Positions 9,561-18,633 of a stretch of 64,000 nucleotides of DNA are shown piece after piece; the first letter of the stretch is position 1, and every line of letters begins with the position of its first letter. The stretch comes from Microbulbifer sp. HZ11 (lineage in GTDB: Bacteria > Pseudomonadota > Gammaproteobacteria > Pseudomonadales > Cellvibrionaceae). The position numbers and the translations under genes are program-made. The DNA is taken from assembly GCF_000708675.1 (NCBI RefSeq), contig NZ_JELR01000005.1, positions 62,001 to 126,000 on the forward strand. Reading direction: 5' to 3'. The notes under the pieces are model-generated. The model had not been told where the DNA came from. It worked only from the letters and a program-made list of their open reading frames with translations, and made no database searches.

Positions 9561-9592
9561 CCAGTTTGCGGATCTGTTCAAAGTGGGGCGAC
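9561..9592 (+). promoter_or_regulatory. Candidate regulon operator, copy 4
   Basis: CCAGTTTGCG, nine spacer bases, then AAAGTGGGGCGAC, in the divergent region between the AraC-type regulator and glk. It may serve either gene. Function is inferred from similarity to the copies before the three glucan genes. Confidence 0.5.
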
Positions 9593-9722
9593 GTGGCGGC
9601 GGTGGTTAGAGAGACTGCCGATATCGGGTTCCCGGTGGCGGCCAAAGGCCGGACTGGTGCCCGACTCATCTCTCTTCTCCCCATGAAGGGCAATTCTCGT
9701 CGACCTACCGATTTTGGCAGGA

Positions 9723-9748
9723 CCGGCAGGGACACCTGCCGGACTTTT
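9723..9748 (+). terminator. Hairpin with T-tract in the glk leader region
   Basis: CCGGCAGG and CCTGCCGG form a perfect eight-pair stem with a GACA loop, followed by ACTTTTT. It lies 237 nt before the glk start with no gene before it on this strand. It could end a short leader transcript or act as an attenuator. The remainder of 9405-9984 holds no convincing reading frame. Confidence 0.5.
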
Positions 9749-9935
9749 TCCAGCTTAATGGATACCTGTCTCGCGCTGACAGCCGCAATCGGTTGTTGCA
9801 GGCGCCTCATCCCCCCATATTTCCCTCTCCCACGCTCGCGAGGGGTGGAGTTTTTGTTGGCAAATCATTACCTTATAGCGCCTTTTTTGCGGCGGTAAGC
9901 CCTGTCCAGGGAACCTATCCAGCCTGGGAAACTAC

Positions 9936-9973
9936 TCGGAATCTATTTCGGAACCTATTTTCGGAACCTATTA
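9936..9973 (+). repeat. Three tandem 12-13 nt repeats just upstream of glk
   Basis: Units of the form CGGAAYCTATT occur three times in succession and end 11 nt before the glk start, overlapping the ribosome-binding region. They could be an operator or a translational control element. There is no direct evidence of function. Confidence 0.6.
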
Positions 9974-9984
9974 AGGAAAGCGTC

Positions 9985-10947
9985 ATGACCAGAATCGTTG
10001 CGGACATCGGCGGCACCAATGCCCGCTTCGCCATCGCCCATCCCTATCAGGGCGGCTATCGGCTGGAAGCCATTCACGTGGTGAACTGCGCCAAATTTGA
10101 CGATTTCTACACCGCCATGAACCAGTGGCTCGAAAGCCTGGAGCAGGCGCGGCCCACCGAGGCCTGCGTCGCGGTAGCTGGCCCGGTGGAAAAGACTCCC
10201 GAGGGTGGCCGAGTCACCATGACCAACCTGGGCTGGGACATTCGCGCCGAAGAGCTGTGCCGACGCTTCTCCCTCGACCGTGCACTGGTGGTGAACGACT
10301 TTGCGGCACTGGCCCTGTCCCTGCCGCGTCTGCAGGAAGAAGACAAATGGGCCCTGCGCGACGTACCGGCGCAAACCGGTGGCCCCATGGTGGTTCTCGG
10401 CCCCGGCACCGGTCTCGGTGTGGCCGCGCTGGTCAGTGAAGCGGGCAAGTACCGGGTTGTGCCCGGAGAGGGCGGTCACGCGAACCTGTCGGCGGGTAGT
10501 GAGCGCGAACTGGAGCTGCTGCGCATCCTGGCCCGCGAGCAGATGCCTGTGTACAACGAGTATGTGCTCAGCGGTGGCGGCCTGGTGAATCTGTACCGAG
10601 CGGTTGCGGCCCTGCACGGCCGCCAGGCCGAAGAGTTGACCCCCCCGGATGTGAGTGGACGCGGCCTGGATGGCTCCGACCCCCTGTGCCGGGAAACCCT
10701 GATCGATTTCCTCAATTTCCTTGGCAGTGCCGCAGGAGATGCCGCCCTCTATTATGTGGCTCGTGGGGGAGTGTTCCTCGGCGGCGGCGTGCTGCCGCGG
10801 ATCGAGTCCCTACTGCCGGAAAGTGAGTTTGAACAGCGCTTTACCACCAAGGGGCGTCTCGGTGACTGGCTGCAGGGGGTGCGGGTTGAGGTTCTCAAGG
10901 CCGGCTATCCGGCGCTGGTCGGGGCCGCTGCCTGGCTGGAGCGCTGA
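9985..10947 (+). CDS. glk: Glucokinase (Glk, PF02685 type)
   Basis: ATG 9985 follows a TAAGGA site. The open frame back to 9793 is non-coding leader. The 320-residue cytoplasmic product begins M-T-R-I-V-A-D-I-G-G-T-N-A-R-F, the phosphate-1 motif of the non-ROK glucokinase family. It also has V-N-D-F-A-A, G-P-G-T-G-L-G-V and E-G-G-H motifs in the expected order. It phosphorylates glucose to glucose 6-phosphate with ATP. Placement between the beta-glucan hydrolases and the TonB receptor fits use of glucose released by the GH3 enzyme. Confidence 0.95.
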   Translation: MTRIVADIGGTNARFAIAHPYQGGYRLEAIHVVNCAKFDDFYTAMNQWLESLEQARPTEACVAVAGPVEKTPEGGRVTMTNLGWDIRAEELCRRFSLDRALVVNDFAALALSLPRLQEEDKWALRDVPAQTGGPMVVLGPGTGLGVAALVSEAGKYRVVPGEGGHANLSAGSERELELLRILAREQMPVYNEYVLSGGGLVNLYRAVAALHGRQAEELTPPDVSGRGLDGSDPLCRETLIDFLNFLGSAAGDAALYYVARGGVFLGGGVLPRIESLLPESEFEQRFTTKGRLGDWLQGVRVEVLKAGYPALVGAAAWLER

Positions 10948-10983
10948 CCGCCGGGTTCTCCTCCGCTCCCCTATCGATTGCTG

Positions 10984-11012
10984 CTGAACAAATTTTATTC
11001 AGTCTGTATAAT
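10984..11012 (+). promoter_or_regulatory. Sigma70-type promoter for the TonB receptor gene
   Basis: A consensus -10 TATAAT (11007-11012) lies 17 nt after CTGAAC (10984-10989), a weak -35. It is followed by a 160-nt leader containing an inverted CCCCCC-AT-GGGGG repeat near 11087-11102. Confidence 0.55.
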
Positions 11013-11173
11013 CTTGCACCTGATGGTGACCTGGGTCGGCCCTCCCATCCCTCTACTCCTCCGCCGCCCCCAGCTTCTCCCCTCTCCTCCCCCCATGGGG
11101 GTGGAGGATAAGGACTTCGGGTAAGCCTAGGATGGCATTACTCACCATAACGATAAGTCCAAGGGAGAAGATG

Positions 11174-13960
11174 ATGAGTCTGACGAACAAACGATTCCGG
11201 CCGGCACTGCTGTCTGCAGCCATTGCCGCGTCCGTGACCTCCGTAGGCGTATTCGCCCAGGAAGAAGCCAGCACCAGCCTGGAAGAAATCACCGTTACCG
11301 GTTTCCGCAAAAGTCTGCAGGATTCCATCGGCACCAAACGCGATGCCAAGGGCGTAGTCGAGGCAATCTCTGCGGAAGACATCGGCAAACTGCCGGATTC
11401 CTCTATTGCCGAATCTCTTTCCCGCCTGCCGGGCCTGGCGGCCCAGCGCCTGGATGGCCGCGCCAGCAAGGTATCCATCCGTGGATTTGGTGAAAACGAA
11501 AGCGCGACCACCTTCAATGGCCGCGAGCAGGTATCCATCGGCGACAACCGCGGTGTGGAGTTTGACCTGTATCCCTCTGAAATCATGGCCGGTGTGACCG
11601 TCTACAAGACCCCGCAAGCAAGCCTCGAAGCGGAAGGCATTGCCGGTGTCATCGACATGCAGACCGTCAAACCTCTGGAGCGCGGTGAGCGTACCATCCA
11701 GTTCAATGCGCAAATGGAGCAGACCAGCTTTGGGAAGCTGAACCCGGACGGTGAAGACCAGGGTCAGCGCGCAACCTTCTCCTATATCGATCAGTTCGCC
11801 GATGACACCGTTGGTGTGGCTTTCGCCTATAACACCATGAGCTCTCCCAGTCAGGAAGAGCGCTGGAATTCCTGGGGTTACCCGGAGTTCGAAGTCGATG
11901 GTGAGAACTACTCCATCCTCGGCGGAGCCAAGCCTTTTGTGCGCTCCTCGGTTCTCGATCGCGACAGCGCCATGCTGGTTGTTGAGCTGCAGCCGAATGA
12001 AAAACTGCACACTACTTTCGACGCACTTTACGTTGACTTCGAAGATGAGCGCATTCTGCGCGGTATTGAAATTCCGTTTGCCTGGGGGCAGGGCAGCCTG
12101 TCTGCCGATTTCGCCGATGCGGACCCGGCTTCCGGCTTCCTGACCAGCGCTAATACGGATGGCCAGCGGGTTGTGGTGCGTAACGACCTGGAATCCCGCA
12201 AGGCAGAAATGAACTCTTTTGGTGTTAACACCAAGTACGATTTCACCGACACCATCCAGCTTGAATTTGATGCGAGCCACTCCAAGGTTGAACGCGAGAT
12301 CTGGAGCTTTGAAAGCTATTCCGGTACCGGCCGTGGCGACAGCGAAGGTGTTGCGGATAACCTGGGCTATACCTTCCGCCCCGGTAACACCGGCGCCCAG
12401 TTTACCCACGAGCTGGATTACAGCGACTTTAATCTGATTCAGCTCGGTGGTCCGCTGACCTGGGGCTGGAGCGCGGCGCTGAACGACAAGTACAACCTGG
12501 CGGGCACTGATTACGAAAACGCTGCTCAGGATGGCTTCCTCAACGCCCCGGAAATCGACGATGAGCTGACTCAGTTGAAACTGGCTGCCACCCAGCTGGT
12601 GGAGCTGGGACCGGTCAATGAAATCTCCTACGGTGTATCTTACCGCGACCGTGAGAAGGTGAAGCGCTCCGAGGGTTACTACATGACCCTGGCAAACTTC
12701 GATGGCACCACTGAAAACAGTACTCTGATTGTGCCGGAAGAGTATCGTCTGGGCAGCGCTTCCCTCGACTTCATCGGTATGGGTGACATGATTGCCTATG
12801 ATGCGGCGGCTATGCTGCGTGACGGTTACTACGACCTGACCGACGAATCCCTCACTGGCATTCAGCATCTGACCAAGTCCTACAGTGTTGCCGAAACCGT
12901 AACTTCCGCGTTTGCCCAGGCGAACTTTGAAAGCGAAGTGGCTGGCCTCGCGCTGACCGGTAATCTGGGAGCCCGCTACGTTTACACCGAACAGCAGTCC
13001 GAAGGATTCGGTGGCCAGGTGATCGACGGCCGGGTTGTTGCAGAAGCCACGGACCTCAGCCACGACTACGGACACTTTCTGCCTAGCCTGAACCTGGCTC
13101 TGGAACTGACCGATTCCCAGACTCTGCGCTTCGGTGCAGCGAAAACCATCTCCCGCGCACGCATGGATCAGATGAATGCGTCTGTGGAAGTAAGTTACAA
13201 CCAGACCCCGGATGCCAATGGCAACAACTGGAGCATCAGTGGTGGTAACCCGCTCCTGGAGCCGAAGGAAGCGGTGGGTGTAGACCTGTCCTACGAAAAC
13301 TACTTCAGCGAAGAGGGCTACTTCTCTGTTGCGGTGTTCTGGAAAGATCTGAAGCAATGGCACTTCGACGGTAACTACGAAGTCGATTTCTCAGGCGTTG
13401 CCGACCCAGCTACCGGCGAGATTCCTGAGAACTCCACCGCGACTGCCTACGGCATGATCAATGGCGGTGGCGGTACTCTGCAGGGCTACGAGCTGGCAGC
13501 GACTCTGCCGTTCAATATGTTCCACGAGAGCCTGGACGGTTTTGGTTTGCTGGCGAGCCACACCGGCCTGTCGTCCGATGTGAAAGATCCCAACGGAAAC
13601 GAATACGAACTGCCCGGCCTGTCTGAAAGTATTCAGACCATGACCGCTTACTACGACAATCGCGGATTGTCTGCGCGTGTCAGCATGCGTAAGCGTGATG
13701 ACTTTAAAGGCGAAGTTTACGGTGTTGGCTTCGACAGCGTGCAGGTAGATGTGGTGGGCGAAACCATTGTCGACGCACAGATCGGCTATGATTTCTCCGA
13801 GTCCAACATCAGCGGCCTCGACGGTCTGTCCGTATTCCTGCAGGGTCAGAACCTGACGGATGAGCCGTTCACCACGCTGAGCGGTGACAACGCCCTCCAG
13901 GTACGTGACTACCAGAGCTATGGTAAGACCTACCTGCTGGGCTTCAGCTACGAGCTGTAA
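11174..13960 (+). CDS. TonB-dependent receptor (TIGR01782-type)
   Basis: I chose ATG 11174 because GGGAG at 11163-11167 is six bases upstream; ATG 11171 is possible and 11132 unlikely. The 928-residue product has a signal peptide ending V-F-A-Q-E, then a TonB-box-like segment (E-E-I-T-V-T-G-F). A plug domain (about 50-165) has D-I-G-K-L-P-D-S-S-I-A-E-S-L and R-G-F motifs, followed by a long beta-barrel ending in an aromatic-rich strand. The I-x-G-V-I-D-M-Q-T segment is typical of the Caulobacter-type receptors used for sugar uptake. Together with the GH16/GH3 genes it probably imports beta-gluco-oligosaccharides across the outer membrane. Confidence 0.92.
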   Translation: MSLTNKRFRPALLSAAIAASVTSVGVFAQEEASTSLEEITVTGFRKSLQDSIGTKRDAKGVVEAISAEDIGKLPDSSIAESLSRLPGLAAQRLDGRASKVSIRGFGENESATTFNGREQVSIGDNRGVEFDLYPSEIMAGVTVYKTPQASLEAEGIAGVIDMQTVKPLERGERTIQFNAQMEQTSFGKLNPDGEDQGQRATFSYIDQFADDTVGVAFAYNTMSSPSQEERWNSWGYPEFEVDGENYSILGGAKPFVRSSVLDRDSAMLVVELQPNEKLHTTFDALYVDFEDERILRGIEIPFAWGQGSLSADFADADPASGFLTSANTDGQRVVVRNDLESRKAEMNSFGVNTKYDFTDTIQLEFDASHSKVEREIWSFESYSGTGRGDSEGVADNLGYTFRPGNTGAQFTHELDYSDFNLIQLGGPLTWGWSAALNDKYNLAGTDYENAAQDGFLNAPEIDDELTQLKLAATQLVELGPVNEISYGVSYRDREKVKRSEGYYMTLANFDGTTENSTLIVPEEYRLGSASLDFIGMGDMIAYDAAAMLRDGYYDLTDESLTGIQHLTKSYSVAETVTSAFAQANFESEVAGLALTGNLGARYVYTEQQSEGFGGQVIDGRVVAEATDLSHDYGHFLPSLNLALELTDSQTLRFGAAKTISRARMDQMNASVEVSYNQTPDANGNNWSISGGNPLLEPKEAVGVDLSYENYFSEEGYFSVAVFWKDLKQWHFDGNYEVDFSGVADPATGEIPENSTATAYGMINGGGGTLQGYELAATLPFNMFHESLDGFGLLASHTGLSSDVKDPNGNEYELPGLSESIQTMTAYYDNRGLSARVSMRKRDDFKGEVYGVGFDSVQVDVVGETIVDAQIGYDFSESNISGLDGLSVFLQGQNLTDEPFTTLSGDNALQVRDYQSYGKTYLLGFSYEL

Positions 13961-13982
13961 GCGTCATTGAGTTGTCTCGAAA

Positions 13983-14014
13983 GCCCCTGTAATTTTGATT
14001 GCAGGGGCTTTTTT
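13983..14014 (+). terminator. Rho-independent terminator after the TonB receptor
   Basis: GCCCCTG (13983-13989) pairs with CAGGGGC (14002-14008), followed immediately by six T residues. Confidence 0.92.
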
Positions 14015-14067
14015 ATTTGTAGCAGGGAAGGCGGTCATTCAATCAAGCAAAGCTTTCGGAATAAGCC

Positions 14068-15561
14068 GTGAATCAGAAAATAATAAAAAGACTCGTTATT
14101 CTCGGCGGCGGTACCGCCGGTTGGATGACGGCAGCGTTACTGGCGCGCAGCATGCGCAATACGCTGGATATTGTACTGGTGGAGTCGGACCAGATCGGCA
14201 CAGTTGGGGTTGGAGAAGCGACCATCCCACCTATTCAGAGTTTCAATCGCGCTCTGGGCCTAGACGAGCGGGAGTTTCTTCGGGCAACCAAAGGGACAGT
14301 CAAGCTTGGAATTCAGTTCGAAAACTGGTCCCGGCGAGGCGCGAGCTATATGCACGCCTTTGGGAGTATTGGAAAGGATTTTCCTTTTTGCGACTTCTAT
14401 AATTACTGGCTTCGCGCGCGCTCCCAGGGCGATACCTCTTCTCTGTGGGATTACTCCCTGAACTATCAGGCGGCATTACAGAACCGGTTTGCCCCGCTGG
14501 CGAAAATACCTAACACAAACCTTCCAGGGGTTTCCTACGCGTATCACTTCGATGCGGGGCTCTATGCGAAATTCCTGCGTCGGTATTGTGAGACGAATGG
14601 GGTAGAGCGCATTGAAGGAAAGGTCAGTGATGTTCTGAGAAATAGTGAAAGCGGCTTTATTGAGGCCTTGCAGCTGGAAAATGGTGCTCAGGTTAACGGC
14701 GATCTATTTGTTGACTGCTCAGGGTTCGCGGCTCTGCTGATCGAAAAGGTTATGGGGGTCGAGTATGAGCCTTGGAGCAAATGGTTGCCCTGCAACCGCG
14801 CCATGGCGGTACCGAGTCAATCGGCGCAACGCATCGTGCCCTACACTCGTTCCATTGCCCATGCCTGCGGCTGGCAGTGGCAGATACCGCTGCAGCACCG
14901 TACCGGAAATGGGCTTGTCTTTTCCGGTGATCATTGGAGTGATGAGCAAGCGCGGGAGGTACTGCTGGCAAATTTGCCAGGGGAACCACTGGCGGAGCCG
15001 CGGACCATTCCGTTCAAAACCGGGCACCGCCGGGAGCAGTGGTGTAAAAATGTGGTGAGCCTGGGACTCGCAAGCGGTTTTCTCGAGCCACTTGAGAGTA
15101 CATCAATACACCTGGTGCAGTCGGCGGCGACACGACTGATCAAATGCTTTCCCCATCGCGGTATTCGCGATGAAGAGATCGCCGAGTTCAATCGCCAGTC
15201 GCGGGTAGAAATGGAGCGCATTCGCGATTTCATAATTCTGCACTACAAGGCAAATCAGCGTCGTGATAGCGATTTCTGGAAAAGTTGCGAGGAAATGGCC
15301 GTTCCGGAGAGCCTACAGGAAAAAATAGAGCTATTTCGTGCGACCGGTAAGTTGTTTCGCGACTTCGATGACTTGTTTACGGAGGTTGCCTGGCAGCAGG
15401 TATTGCTTGGGCAGGAAGTGTGGCCACAGGATTATCACCCCAATGCTGATGGCTTATCGGAAGTACAGCTAGCGGAATTTATGCAGAGCCTCAAGACAAT
15501 TTTTCAGGGAGCGGTGGGTAATATGCCGGAACATGAACGTTATCTGGCTCAGCAAGCGTAA
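14068..15561 (+). CDS. Tryptophan halogenase-like FAD-dependent protein
   Basis: The product has 497 residues with a GTG start at 14068; no ATG alternative keeps the Rossmann strand. The N-terminus shows the FAD motif L-G-G-G-T-A-G-W. A G-T-V-K-L-G segment supplies the conserved lysine region, and G-W-Q-W-Q-I-P matches the W-x-W-x-I-P hallmark of flavin-dependent halogenases. It sits directly behind the receptor terminator. Pairing of such halogenase-like genes with TonB receptors is common in marine glycan loci. A true halogenation substrate has not been established there, so tryptophan should not be assumed. A paralogue tail lies at 2-433. Confidence 0.9.
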   Translation: MNQKIIKRLVILGGGTAGWMTAALLARSMRNTLDIVLVESDQIGTVGVGEATIPPIQSFNRALGLDEREFLRATKGTVKLGIQFENWSRRGASYMHAFGSIGKDFPFCDFYNYWLRARSQGDTSSLWDYSLNYQAALQNRFAPLAKIPNTNLPGVSYAYHFDAGLYAKFLRRYCETNGVERIEGKVSDVLRNSESGFIEALQLENGAQVNGDLFVDCSGFAALLIEKVMGVEYEPWSKWLPCNRAMAVPSQSAQRIVPYTRSIAHACGWQWQIPLQHRTGNGLVFSGDHWSDEQAREVLLANLPGEPLAEPRTIPFKTGHRREQWCKNVVSLGLASGFLEPLESTSIHLVQSAATRLIKCFPHRGIRDEEIAEFNRQSRVEMERIRDFIILHYKANQRRDSDFWKSCEEMAVPESLQEKIELFRATGKLFRDFDDLFTEVAWQQVLLGQEVWPQDYHPNADGLSEVQLAEFMQSLKTIFQGAVGNMPEHERYLAQQA

Positions 15562-15590
15562 GCCTGCAAATATAAAAAGATCTGAGGGAA

Positions 15591-15614
15591 GCCCCGCGAA
15601 CTCGCGCGGGGCTG
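15591..15614. terminator. Hairpin between convergent halogenase-like and Usp genes
   Basis: AGCCCCGCG and CGCGGGGCT form a nine-pair stem. The flanks lack a clean T-run, so bidirectional termination is plausible but weak. Confidence 0.45.
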
Positions 15615-15620
15615 GGTATG

Positions 15621-16466
15621 TCAGTGTGCCGTAGTGGTAAACGCGTTACACACCATCACATCGGTTTCCACCGAGCCGATCACCCGCTCCGCGGTATTGC
15701 CGCGCAGCAGTGAGCCGGTTTCGCCGTACTGGTTCAGGGTGCCCATCACCACCACGTCTGCGTCGATCTCCTTGGCGATCTCGGCGACCACTTCGTTGGT
15801 GTAGCCCTGTTTTACGTGGATGCGGTCGGTGGGGACGCCGGTTTTCTCTGCCAGCTTGGCCAGCGCGCCGCGATCCGGGTAAAGCATGGAATCCAGGTAG
15901 GCATTTACTAGGTGCAGCTCCGCACCGTACACCTCGGCGATATAGTTGGCGCGCTCGGTAATCTGGCGGTTGAGCTGGCGCTGCTGGTTGGTTTGAGCCT
16001 GGTAGTTGACCGTGGCCAGTACCACTTTGCGGCGGTCCTTCGCGCCCGGGCGAATCAGTACCACCGGGCACTTGGCGTGCTTGAGCACCTGCCACTTGGA
16101 TTCGGCGAAGGTAAAGCGCCGGCTGCTGGTGCGGGCGTGCACCGGCAGGTAGATCATTTCCGCGTTATAGCGCTTGGATTCCTGAATGATCGCCCCCTGC
16201 CAGTCACTGGACCAGCAGACGTTGATCTCGAACTCCACACCGGCGTCCTCAATGGGCTTGCGGATCTGGTCGCGGAACCAGAATTCGTCGCGGAACAGGT
16301 GGTCATTCACTGCACGGGTATCCACCGCTTCGCCGTCCACGGCCACGAACACCGCCAGCTTCGGCTGCGGATTGCGCTCACGGGCGGTGGCTAGGGCTCG
16401 CTCCAGGGCGACATGGCGGTCATCGTTGGGGTCCACGACTACGAATACAACAGGTTTTTCCTGCAT
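15621..16466 (-). CDS. Universal stress protein, tandem UspA domains (UspE-like)
   Basis: ATG 16466, five bases after an AAGGAG site, is preferred to GTG 16472. The 281-residue cytoplasmic protein holds two Usp alpha/beta domains, about 1-140 and 145-281. The second ends with the G-T-x-x-x-x-G-x(n)-G-N-T-A-E-R-V-I ATP-binding pattern. The length matches UspE. It stands alone between two glycan clusters, and a role in stress survival is known only from the family. Confidence 0.9.
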   Translation of the reverse strand: MQEKPVVFVVVDPNDDRHVALERALATARERNPQPKLAVFVAVDGEAVDTRAVNDHLFRDEFWFRDQIRKPIEDAGVEFEINVCWSSDWQGAIIQESKRYNAEMIYLPVHARTSSRRFTFAESKWQVLKHAKCPVVLIRPGAKDRRKVVLATVNYQAQTNQQRQLNRQITERANYIAEVYGAELHLVNAYLDSMLYPDRGALAKLAEKTGVPTDRIHVKQGYTNEVVAEIAKEIDADVVVMGTLNQYGETGSLLRGNTAERVIGSVETDVMVCNAFTTTAH

Positions 16467-16640
16467 GATCACTCCTTCAAATTAGAAATCTGTTTCCCTA
16501 AGTTCTCTCTCTGCGCAATCTTCTCCGACGCAGACGCTCCGCCCTTTGTTATTGGCGCCCTGACATGGGCTTGTGAGGGCATATGGGCGGCCCCGCGAAC
16601 GGGTAGTCAAGCCTATCACCGGCCGCTGTTCTTTTCATCT

Positions 16641-16680
16641 ACGCCCCACCCCGGGAGGATGAAACCCGGGGTGAGGCGGG
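16641..16680 (+). repeat. GC-rich inverted repeat upstream of the first GH13 gene
   Basis: CCCCGGG and CCCGGGG flank a nine-base loop, embedded in an ACGCCCCACC...GGGTGAGGCG context 50-90 nt before the amylase start. Similar ACGCCCC...GGGAGGA sequences occur at 18709-18727 and 33998-34019, also upstream of starch genes. It may be an operator or a dispersed intergenic repeat. Confidence 0.45.
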
Positions 16681-16728
16681 TACATTAGGCTGCAGTGATG
16701 ACCGTTCGATAACGACGCAGAGAAGATA

Positions 16729-18483
16729 ATGAGAAAAATGAACGCACTGGCCGCGCTGATTTCCACCGCGGCGTTGACCATGAGCGCCTGTTCCGACGAG
16801 GGCGCCAGTTCAACCGCGGCAACCGCAGCGGAAGCCGCGGTATCTTCCGCTCCACAGACCGCCCCTGTCTTGACCGAGGTCAAGCAGGGTACCGTGGACC
16901 CCTTCTGGAACAACGCCACCATCTACTTCATGCTTCCGGACCGTTTCCACAACGGCAACCCGGACAATGACCTGTCTTACGGTCGCAAAGATGACGCGGC
17001 CCATCTGCGCGGTTTCCATGGCGGCGATCTGCGCGGTGTGATCCAGAAACTGGAAGAGGGTTATTTTACCGATCTGGGTGTTGACGCCATCTGGATGTCA
17101 CCGGTGATCGAAAACGTGCACGGTTACGATGAAGGGGACAAGCGCACCTACGCTTTCCATGGCTACTGGCCCAAAGATTGGACCAACGTGGATGCGAATT
17201 TTGGCACCGAGGAAGAGCTGGCGGAACTGATCCGGGTTGCTCGCAGCAAGGGTGTACGCATTCTGCTGGATGTCATCATCAATCACACCGGCCCGGTCAC
17301 AAGCGTTGACCCCCTGTGGCCGTCGGATTGGGTACGCACCAATCCCCAGTGTGACTGGAGCAGCTTTGCCCAGAACGTACAGTGCGCACTCACTGATAAC
17401 CTGCCGGATATTCTCACCGAGAGCGAAACTCCGGTAGCACTGCCGCCGCAGCTCACCGAAAAGTGGCAGCGGGAAGGGCGTCTCGAACAGGAAGTGGCCG
17501 AGCTGGACGCCTTCTTCGAGCGTACCGGATATCCGCGCGCGCCCAAGTACTACATCGTCAAATGGCTGACCGACTGGGTGCGTGAATATGGGGTGGACGG
17601 CTTCCGTGTCGATACCGTAAAACACGTCGAGCCGGAAATCTGGGCGATTCTGAAAAAGGAAGCCAGCCTCGCGCTGGACGAGTGGAAAGCGAACAACCCT
17701 GACGAAAAGCTGGATGATCGCGACTTCTTTATGGTGGGTGAGGTGTACCACTACGGCGTGAAGGATTTCGCCAGCAGCGATGGCCGCTTCTATGACTTTG
17801 GTGACCGCAAGGTAGATTTTTTCAACTACGGTTTCGATAGCCTGATCAATATGGGCTTTGCTGCGCACGCCGCGCAGGATATGGAAAGTATCTTCAGCGA
17901 ATACTCCAGTATTCTGCATGGTGGCGAGCTGTCAGGTGTATCGGTATTGAACTACCTCGGTTCTCACGATGACCACCACTCCTTCGACCGCGAGCGCAAA
18001 CAGGTGAAGAGTGCCGCGCTGAAACTGATGCTTGCGCCTGGCGCTGCACAGATTTACTACGGCGATGAAATTGCCCGCCCGATGATTGATGAACAGGCGT
18101 ACGGTGATGCTTCCATGCGCGTGCCCATGGACTGGAGCAGTATCCAACAGGCCAAAACCAGCGAAATTCTCCGTCACTGGCAGAAACTCGGCCAGTTCCG
18201 CCAGTCCCATCTGGCGGTAGGTGCCGGGGTGCATCAGCAGCTGAGTGAAGCACCCTATATTTTCTCCCGGACCCTGGATGACGACAGTGTCATGGTGGCA
18301 CTGGAGATGCCGGCCGGTGAAAAAACGGTGGACGCAGGCAAGGTCTTTGCAGAGGGAACCCTGGTAAAAGACTACTATTCCGGTGCCGAGGCTCGCGTGA
18401 AAAACGGTTCCCTCAGGTTTGATACCGAGTTCGACACCTTGCTTCTGGGCGCGGCGGAATCCACCGAGATTAGTGCGCGCTAA
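16729..18483 (+). CDS. GH13 alpha-amylase family lipoprotein
   Basis: The 584-residue product has a lipoprotein signal with lipobox M-S-A-C (Cys21). The GH13 barrel begins at W-N-N-A-T-I-Y-F-M-L-P-D-R-F. The catalytic set is complete: nucleophile D295 in G-F-R-V-D-T, acid/base E338 in V-G-E-V-Y, and the transition-state aspartate in S-H-D-D (D414/D415). An N-H motif (I-I-N-H-T) is also present. The length and the alpha-amylase C-terminal sheet fit a surface or periplasmic alpha-amylase acting on starch or maltodextrins. It is followed by a strong terminator. Confidence 0.92.
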   Translation: MRKMNALAALISTAALTMSACSDEGASSTAATAAEAAVSSAPQTAPVLTEVKQGTVDPFWNNATIYFMLPDRFHNGNPDNDLSYGRKDDAAHLRGFHGGDLRGVIQKLEEGYFTDLGVDAIWMSPVIENVHGYDEGDKRTYAFHGYWPKDWTNVDANFGTEEELAELIRVARSKGVRILLDVIINHTGPVTSVDPLWPSDWVRTNPQCDWSSFAQNVQCALTDNLPDILTESETPVALPPQLTEKWQREGRLEQEVAELDAFFERTGYPRAPKYYIVKWLTDWVREYGVDGFRVDTVKHVEPEIWAILKKEASLALDEWKANNPDEKLDDRDFFMVGEVYHYGVKDFASSDGRFYDFGDRKVDFFNYGFDSLINMGFAAHAAQDMESIFSEYSSILHGGELSGVSVLNYLGSHDDHHSFDRERKQVKSAALKLMLAPGAAQIYYGDEIARPMIDEQAYGDASMRVPMDWSSIQQAKTSEILRHWQKLGQFRQSHLAVGAGVHQQLSEAPYIFSRTLDDDSVMVALEMPAGEKTVDAGKVFAEGTLVKDYYSGAEARVKNGSLRFDTEFDTLLLGAAESTEISAR

Positions 18484-18512
18484 CAGCGCCATACGGTTTC
18501 GATTGAATCGGG

Positions 18513-18537
18513 CACCTTGTCATTCCCGCGTATGCGG
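18513..18537. repeat. Short REP-like palindrome
   Basis: CATTCCCGCGTATGCGGGA contains CCCGC/GCGGG arms. This type of CATTCCCGC element is a common dispersed intergenic repeat in proteobacteria. It precedes the terminator of the GH13 gene. Confidence 0.5.
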
Positions 18538-18598
18538 GATCCCTTGCGTTTTTGGGGTCAGCTAAGACCCGCAACTTCTCTTTCTCGTCGAAAGGCTT

Positions 18599-18633
18599 GC
18601 CGATATCAGGAATTCTGATATCGGCTTTTTTTT
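18599..18633 (+). terminator. Rho-independent terminator after the GH13 gene
   Basis: A perfect 11-base inverted repeat (GCCGATATCAG / CTGATATCGGC, loop GAATT) runs straight into eight T residues. The rest of the 418-nt gap (18484-18901) contains the REP-like element and the leader of the large redox gene but no reading frame I would call. Confidence 0.95.

Noticed and set aside
11138-13363. 741-residue minus-strand ORF opposite the TonB receptor
   Set aside because: Antisense shadow in GC-rich coding DNA. The plus frame has clear receptor domains.
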